Shown here in pieces: positions 57,111-64,000 of a stretch of 64,000 nucleotides of DNA. A program made the position numbers and the translations under genes. Location of the stretch: assembly GCA_034769895.1 (NCBI GenBank), contig CM068368.1:337179076-337243075 (forward strand), given 5' to 3'. Source of the DNA: Magicicada septendecula. Taxonomy: Eukaryota > Arthropoda > Insecta > Hemiptera > Cicadidae. The notes below the pieces were generated by a model that saw only the letters and a program-made list of their open reading frames with translations, was not told where the DNA came from and made no database searches. Within the stretch, counting starts at the first letter, position 1; each line of letters begins with the position of its first letter.

Positions 57111-58008
57111 TGACTCCAAGAACGCCCACTGGAACATGCTTCCAGGTTGATTCATTAGCTGATTTTCATGGTCAATGTATGGTAACACTTACAAAAAACA
57201 CTGTCTTGTGCTCAAGTAAATTAAATAGCAAATTAGAAGTTTTATGTCTGTTTACATAATTAGACCCTGTTTTGTCTAATGTTTTATTAGACAGTGATTG
57301 AATACAGTCATGTACACAAGAAGCTTTATAATGTCATACAGTATTACATCTCATTGATGGATTGTAAGCCTATAAATGTCTAGACCAAATCATTTTTGTC
57401 AGTCCTCTCTATAACTACCCTGGCCTTTACAGCCCAATTTTAATTTACTCCAAATTTGTCTAACAGTTGTATTGATATTATTACGTTTATAAAATGTCCC
57501 CAAAACAAAAATGAATTTTTTTTTTGTATGAAAGACAAATTAGAAAAATTGTATTAGAAAAAGAAATAACAGAAGTCTCATTTTCCATTAAACAATAAAT
57601 AATTATATCCAATATGTAAGAAATAAAATATTTGAATTAGCCAGTTTTCCAGATTTCTGGTTATTAAGAAGTATCTGGATGCAGTCTTGCAGAGGTCAGT
57701 CCAGATAATGGGTTCTTAATTTCATATCATTTATTAATTTAAGCCTTGTAATTCATTGTTAAGAATTTTTCAACCAAACTTACGATTTTATGATTTGTTA
57801 CTTAATTTTCGACTGGTATGAATTAATAATAATTCATATATTGTATAAATAATAACATTCCTAGACATTATAACAAATAGAAAAGTGTAAGTGTTGTGTT
57901 GTAAAATGTCGGGCGTTACCTCCGCGCACTTTTGTACTTACCGGTGACTGGATCCTTTGTGGTGATGTAGTCCTGTAACACAACTTAATACTAGGTTTTT
58001 TGTGGGCG
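57111..58008. other. Intronic sequence, no gene seen
   Basis: AT-rich. An open frame on the minus strand at 57861-58097 crosses a primer-site-like GGCGCC and has no protein features. Confidence 0.4.
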
Positions 58009-60751
58009 CCACTTGGAATCATTTGTTCCAAGAAAGAAATGTGATTATTAAAGAAATTAAAATTTTGAATCTTACTTCTATGAAAAAATGTAAACAAGTC
58101 GGTTTAGTTTGAAAAAATAAGGTAAGTTTAATGATTCTTCAAGAAAAACAAATCGTCTGAAGGACTAACATTCATGAAAAAATTATAAAAATTGCAGAGT
58201 TACAAAAAAAAATTCATAAGTTATTATTATTATTATTGACAATTTTATTTCTCCAATCAAGTATCGGCTAGTATTTTCAATTTTTTACTCAGTTGGAAAG
58301 CATGAGTTTAATACGTGAAAAAATCTTTACTCTCAGGACGTGACTCCTTTGAACTACCAAGACATATCAATAAGATGCTTTACAAGAAAAATTAAGTGAT
58401 TTGAAGGTGTGTGTGGCATGTGTAGTACAACTGTGTGACAAAATGTAACCAGGTAAAAAATGACTTTAATTTTGGTAACTCACGTTCCAATGGTTAATTA
58501 ATCTCGCACTGGACACTCCTCTCGGGTAGTTTTTCAATCTCGCCTCTTCATGTGTGCACTGAATCTATTTTAAGTCAAAATTGCGATCATTTACAATTTC
58601 CGCACTTTTTGTGAAACGGTTTGGCAGTAGAATTTCGCTCGTATCCCGCCGCTTACAGGTCAGCTGTTTCACGTTGGTTACCAAATTGGCCGTCACAGCG
58701 CTGATACCCTTGCAGTAGCGAGAAAGGCTTTGTGTATGTAATACGTTATGGGAGTTTTTTTGTCAAGTTAGTTTGTCTTTGCGAACACAGCAGAATTGGT
58801 TCTCTATTTAAAATTTCGGTCCCTCCTGGGCCGTTGACGTTCTGGCTGCGTGATTTCTATTAAAATGTGCCGTGTTGCTACTCTATTTCAGCAACACATT
58901 GGCGTAGATTCTTGTAGAGGTTAAGTCAGTCTGTTTGTCAATGTACGGGAAACGCCTTTCTTCGGGTCTTGTGTCGATTTCTCGCCTTCGGTTTCGCCTT
59001 GACTGCGTTGATCAGTGTCGTGGGTGATGCGTCTGTTCCGGATTTCAAGCTTCAAGTGTTTTTGGGTCGAATTTGGTCTCTCTTTTATACTAATTCAGGC
59101 TGATTGTTTTCATTGACTTCCGGTATATTTGTGTAAAAATTCCTTCTAGATTGTTCGAGAATTAAGAAATGGAACATCATGGAACAAATTTAATTTCCGT
59201 CGAAGCTTTTAGAACAAATTTCTTATTCTTCACACTAAGGATATTTCAAAAATTACTCTGGTATTTGTCAAACAGTTTTACATTAGTACTCACAATTTGC
59301 ACGCCATTATTACATTTAGATTCCCTGTTTTCAACTGAATCTAGCGATACTAATTATGATTGGTTTTTAGATAATTTAACTCTAATAAGTAACACAATAT
59401 ACAACTCTCACCTTGGGTTGTTGTCATTGAAATTCAATTTTTTTAGAACAAAAAATTGTTGTGAAACTATTATGTTTCTTCCATAACATGAACACATAAT
59501 ATTACTATCTTCCTATAACAAAACAAACAAATTTTAACATATATAATACACAGATAATTTCAATTTTACATGGCCCATGCCCATGGCCTATGTTGTTGTC
59601 AATGTTATGACACAATAATTAGTCTCTTTCTTTAATATATATAATATTTCACTAGTGTACACTCAGAGTTTATTACATTGTCTGTCTTTTGTGATACCTG
59701 GTTACTCTTTACACATATTATCTTTATTACAGGATAACATAGCATCATATTGGTTGGTCTGAGATGTCCTTTTTCATAGTGTGACAAATCTCACTCTTAT
59801 AAGTTAAATTCTTTCATAATTGATCTTATTTTCAACTGAGTCTGTTCGTTTTTTAGATATACTGAAGTATTGTACCATTCTCTTTTATTTTTGTCAACAT
59901 TTTGTAAATATTTAGCCAGATATGACTATTTTTTGTACTGGTTGATTGGTCCCAGCCATACATGGTATAGGTAAATATTTTGCTAACTCGATTATTACAA
60001 TGTTAAAGTTAGTCAAATATATTAGTATAGTCACTTTATATTATATTTCAACTTTCTAATGCAATTTGGTTGCATTTTGGCAACATTAAAACCATAAATC
60101 ATACAATATTATATGCCTACCACATGTTTTTTGTTAATACCGTTTTTGGCTATTTTGACTGACTTTTATTCATTTGACAGCTTTCTTTATCTAAGATAAA
60201 TTGTTCATTTTTGTCTGCTTGACAATTACATATAGTTTTTATTTCAATTTGATAATAAATAATTTTTACATGAAATCTGAGTGTTTGGTCTCAAATCCAA
60301 CACATTAATATTTTTTGTCATAACAATTATATAATTTTTATTTTAACTTAGATTCTTTCTAATAATGTATTTAAGTCATTTAACACATTTATTTTATTTA
60401 CATTACATAATATAATAATGGATCATGTCCATTCATTCACAATAAATAGTTCTTTATACTCTATTCAGAGTTACTAAACTTAATAATTAATGACTCCATT
60501 TTGGTTGATCCTGATATTATTTGTCTCTCTCATAGTATCTTATGGTTTTTTTCACTGTTATTCACTTTAATAATATATATGGGGTTTGTGTCTTAGTCAC
60601 AGTCTGGTCGTTTTTCATGTTAGTAGTAATAATTATTAGACAATATTACATAATTTTTTAGGGCTACTTGGGTTCGATACTGTCCACCTCACTCTCCTCT
60701 TATGATAAATTGCTATGTAAATGGTTTCCTTTATGGAACGTTCTGTGACGT
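58009..60751 (-). mobile_element. Possible old LTR remnant
   Basis: At 58004-58013 the minus strand reads GTGGCGCCCAC, like the primer sites of elements B and C, next to a TGG...edge. At 60741-60751 the + strand reads GACGTTACA, like other LTR ends here. Between them are a GC-richer promoter-like part (58490-59100) and AT-rich sequence. No second LTR and no coding parts. Weak call; old and broken if real. Confidence 0.25.
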
Positions 60752-61500
60752 TACAACATTAAAACTGGTCTTAATATAATTGCGAGTTTTTCTTCTGTGC
60801 TAATGCATTCCCATAACTTTAATTTTGAGATTTCATCTTTAACCATATACAAATGCGTTCCAAATGAAGTAACTGATATTCTTATTCGAAATACTTGCTT
60901 GCATTTTCTTTCAGTTCATATATGTAGGAGCACAGGCTTCCCCTTTCTCAAGGTAGTTGAATAACTAACATGGCACATAGTATAACAACTGTGTTCTTGT
61001 TTAATAAAGTCTTGTTCAGAATTACAAAATGTACTCCTATGTAAATGTTTTTACCAGCGCCAAATTCTACTGAAAAACACGAACATGTGGGCATAGCAGT
61101 TTTCCAGCCATGTTTTTCATGGGAAAATCCACATGAAAAAATGCAAGTGTGGCTGTTGTTAATACTTCTATTGTTTTGCCTCCAGTTTTGCTTGCATTAT
61201 TGTTTATCACAATAGTTGAAAACACAATCACTGTCCTAAGTCAACATTTTCCCATACTGAACATTTCTAAAAAACTAAAATGGTGATATTGCTAACGCAG
61301 CATGTAATGCGACAACTCCTGTTTTATTTAATGAAATGCCAATTATAATTACAAAATGTACACTGATGTCAATGTGTATGCTTTGTAAACTTATATGAAA
61401 TAACCACATAATAACTTAAAGTTCAGTATTTTTAGTGTGCTCCATGCACAGGCATATTTTGTGCTCTTATATGAGTGTTACTTGATAATTTCACAGAACG
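60752..61500. other. Intronic sequence, no gene seen
   Basis: AT-rich with no recognisable ORF or repeat. Confidence 0.4.
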
Positions 61501-62372
61501 ACAACTTTAGCATAGCGGTAAAATTAAAAATTTTCGTGTGCTGAAAAATTTGTATTTCATGTGAACTCCTGTTAATTTCCAAATCTATCTATCAATTTAT
61601 TAATTGTTTAGAAGCTGTTTAAAATTGACGTGTCATGTGTGTTTTGAAAAACGGACAAAATCAAACATCGTGGTGTGATTCTTTGTTAAAAATTGTTTAG
61701 CACCAACGGAAATTCAAAACGAAATTGTAAATGTGTCAGGAGATGCTGCGAATCAAAACCAACGGTTTGTAAATAGGCACTTAAGTTTAAACGTGGTCGT
61801 ACGAGCATTGAAAACGCGGTCGCACTGGACGCCCAAAAAATGCAACAACTCCAGATGCGGCAACCATCTTGCACAACGCTTTTTCACACCAAGTTCTTGA
61901 GTTAAAGTATGATGCACACACTCATATGAGATGCCTGTGATTTCAGCAACATCATCTACTCCTCAATCTGCGGTCTTCCAACACCCTTTGAAATTTTTCA
62001 ATAATACCGTTTTTTGTCGCCCTTTTTGGACGTCCACTGCTGGGATAGTCTTCAGTGCTTGTACGACCACATTTAAACTCCAGAGTGCCCCATTTACTGT
62101 TGTTTCTGAATGCACAGCATCTTCTAACACATTTACAATTTCGTGTTGATATTCCATTGGCGCTAAAATGTTTTTAACAGAGAATTCATCACAATACCAT
62201 GTTTAATTTTGTCCATTTTAAAAACATGTGTGACAGGAAAATTTCAAACAGCTGGTAAAAAGTGAATAAGTTGACAGACATATCTGGAAATTAACAGGTG
62301 TTCATGCAAAATGTATGTGATGCAGCATACGAAAGATTTTAGTTCTACCACAGAGCTCCACGAACTTTTCAA
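61500..62372. mobile_element. Two mariner 5' ends in inverted, head-to-head orientation
   Basis: The minus strand from 62372 starts with an ITR (CGAGGGTCAGTTGAAAAGTT) and encodes EYQHEIVNVLEDA, KFKRGRTS-like and SGRPKRAT-like text, then DDVAEITGISYE in interrupted frames to about 61870. The + strand from about 61540 has the same leader (CTGTTAATTTCCA, GAAATTGTAAATGTGT) and the same GRTS and GRPK segments to about 61860. The two arms are homologous but diverged. Both hold only the N-terminal DNA-binding half; the catalytic half is missing. Confidence 0.7.
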
Positions 62373-62798
62373 CTGACCCTCGTAGTGCTGTTACCTGAAT
62401 ATATAGATCATATCTCAATCCTTTTCTACCTCGCTAACCATACTGAGGTGAACACTGCAGTAACAAATACAGTGGTAACAGTGTTTTGTTTTCCTTTTAT
62501 CATTCTTCCATTTATAAAACATTATGATAAGCCCTTTTATAAAGAGTTGTTTTATCTGAGTACTTCAGTGCAACCTGTTCTGTGCTTTCTTGTGGCAGTT
62601 GTTGGTTACCTTGAATAGACAGTGTTTAAGACAGTGACATTTAAAACAATTAGATAATAAGCCTACTTCAGGCTTATTAAATTTTGCTTGCTTTGCTACT
62701 TCACAAATTAAATTTTGCCTTGTATTTCGTTTAAAATTCGAAGATTAAAGACAGAAATAGCGATAGAGTAACTGTGCTCGTGCACATGCTTGTGTTTG

Positions 62799-62829
<31 letters not shown>

Positions 62830-63655
62830 GCGAGAGAGGTTTGACACGAAGGGGGAGGGAGGAGAGAGGTTCTTAGCAGGGATTTGCAACAAAGTATCTT
62901 CTTTCACAGCATAAAAGTCAAGGGGTCAGAAATGAAAAGGGGAACTTTATGCTCTGGTTTGACAGCTACTTATCAGCACAATTTACGAATGCCTTCAATT
63001 GAGGATAGCTGTGACATAAATTATTTGCCACAAGTATCTACTATAGGATCTCTTTAAATTAAAACATAGAAATTAGGCTTATGTTTTCGTTTGAACATCA
63101 TACTTTCACCATTGCAGTTCAAAATGTTTAATGCAAAATGACGGACACCAAGTGTTTTTTCATTATTAACAGCATTTTGTGTTAAATGGACAACCCAAAG
63201 TGAAACAAAATGAGATAAATGAACAAATACTGTATAGATTACGTACTGTATTGTGTAGTAAAATAAAGCAATAAAGAATATTCAGAAGGTACTTACATAT
63301 AAACATTATATTTATCCTTCTGGATAATTTCTGGTTAATTTTTCTTAAAATTTAGTATACACACACTGTAGCTGTTCTTAACTTAGTCTTACAATTTATG
63401 TTTTCTTGTACAGTTATGTAGTATGTCTTTTTAAAGTTCCTTCAGTGACGATTATCAATTCTTTTTAAAATAGTGTTACGCAATTACAGAACGTTCTGAA
63501 ACAATGGGGAGTGTTTCTCGGCTACATGTTCTCGGCTATCCCAGGATATTGCGTATGGACAAATTTAACTTAAATTATTGTATGAGTATAATCTTGTTGC
63601 ATAACTTGTTGATTACAAACTGTGATTTGTGATTAATTAAAGCTGGCGATTAGTG
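62373..63655. other. Intronic or flanking sequence, no gene seen
   Basis: AT-rich. Contains a (GT)n run at 62799-62826 followed by a short purine-rich patch. No exon recognised. Confidence 0.45.
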
Positions 63656-64000
63656 ACTTCATTGGTGTCTGTATTTTGTTTTCCACTGTACCATACAACA
63701 ATCAGCGAGACCGTCATAACAATAGTATGTTATTTTCTTTTGGATGCAATTTTGTACTACTTTATTTTCAACGAATTGTTCTAATTTATCAGTGGAGTCA
63801 AACATTTCACCTTCCAAGTTGGCTTCTAAATATAGACGAACATGGCTCAGCAACAAAAGAACTCATAAATTTTCACTGTTATTTTCCATGTTAAGTTTAT
63901 TGGCACTCTCATCACTTTCACAGCTAATAACTTGCACGGTTTCTGCGATATCATTATCTGTTAATACAGGAGCCATAATTATCTTCATGTAGACAGACGC
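63656..64000 (-). pseudogene. Tigger/pogo-like transposase C-terminal remnant (runs off window)
   Basis: Minus strand: LTDNDIAETVQVISCESDES, an in-frame stop, then RLYLEANLEGEMFDSTDKLE. The LTD-x-x-I-x-x-x-V followed by an acidic stretch and an LR-x-YLE helix resembles the C-terminal tail of pogo/Tigger/Jerky transposases. The catalytic domain would lie right of the window. The reading is short, so this is tentative. Confidence 0.4.

Noticed and set aside
59169-59486. 105-codon open frame beginning MEHHGTNLISVEAF
   Set aside because: AT-rich, no recognisable domain, no splice or promoter context; probably chance.

Overview
This is an insect-type nuclear genome window: AT-rich, intron-bearing, and crowded with Ty3/gypsy-like LTR elements, hAT and mariner transposons, a LINE, microsatellites and a Polinton-like viral relic. 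The host anchor is one gene on the + strand, the syntaxin-binding SM protein Rop/Unc18 (Munc18-1, STXBP1 family). Three of its coding exons are visible (8866-9073, 9153-9401, 40077-40264) and they join in phase. The second and third are separated by a 30.7 kb intron. No other Rop exon was found, so almost everything else lies in Rop introns or its flank.

Layout. (1) 1 to about 5.2 kb: a Polinton/adintovirus-like block. A protein-primed family B DNA polymerase runs off the left edge on the minus strand. A divergent small gene that may be an OB-fold protein follows on the + strand. Between them is a GC-rich, about 0.75 kb region of repeated motifs with a TATA/initiator promoter at each end. (2) 5.2-8.9 kb: microsatellites and a 61-bp minisatellite. 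(3) 9.4-40.1 kb: the giant Rop intron. An old LTR-like stretch (10-12 kb) precedes a tandem gypsy-like array, element A (12225-38056). Into A are inserted a hAT (14203-26022) that itself carries LTR element C (14409-24983), a large hairpin element with a 17-bp target duplication (26073-26632), and LTR element B (31740-37789). A mariner remnant sits at 38.6-39.1 kb. (4) 40.3-49.3 kb: a mariner starting 16 bp after the Rop 5' splice site and split by two later insertions, an apparently intact RTE-like LINE (40748-44229, 13-bp target duplication) and a 4.3 kb hAT (44901-49221, 8-bp target duplication). (5) 49.5-54.9 kb: gypsy-like element D. (6) 55-64 kb: AT-rich intron or flank with a LINE endonuclease fragment, an inverted pair of mariner 5' ends and a Tigger/pogo-like transposase tail at the right edge.

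Most notable signals. Elements B and C have no recognisable pol. They carry a coiled-coil Gag-like ORF plus a second unknown ORF conserved between them, a tRNA-Lys3-type primer site, and a conserved UUCG-capped hairpin abutting the polypurine tract whose stem shows a compensatory change. Both also show a tandem duplication of the LTR edge plus primer-binding site. Element D's Gag carries a RanBP2-type zinc finger. The viral block has an iteron-like divergent control region. All domain names come from reading the sequence by eye; no search was run.
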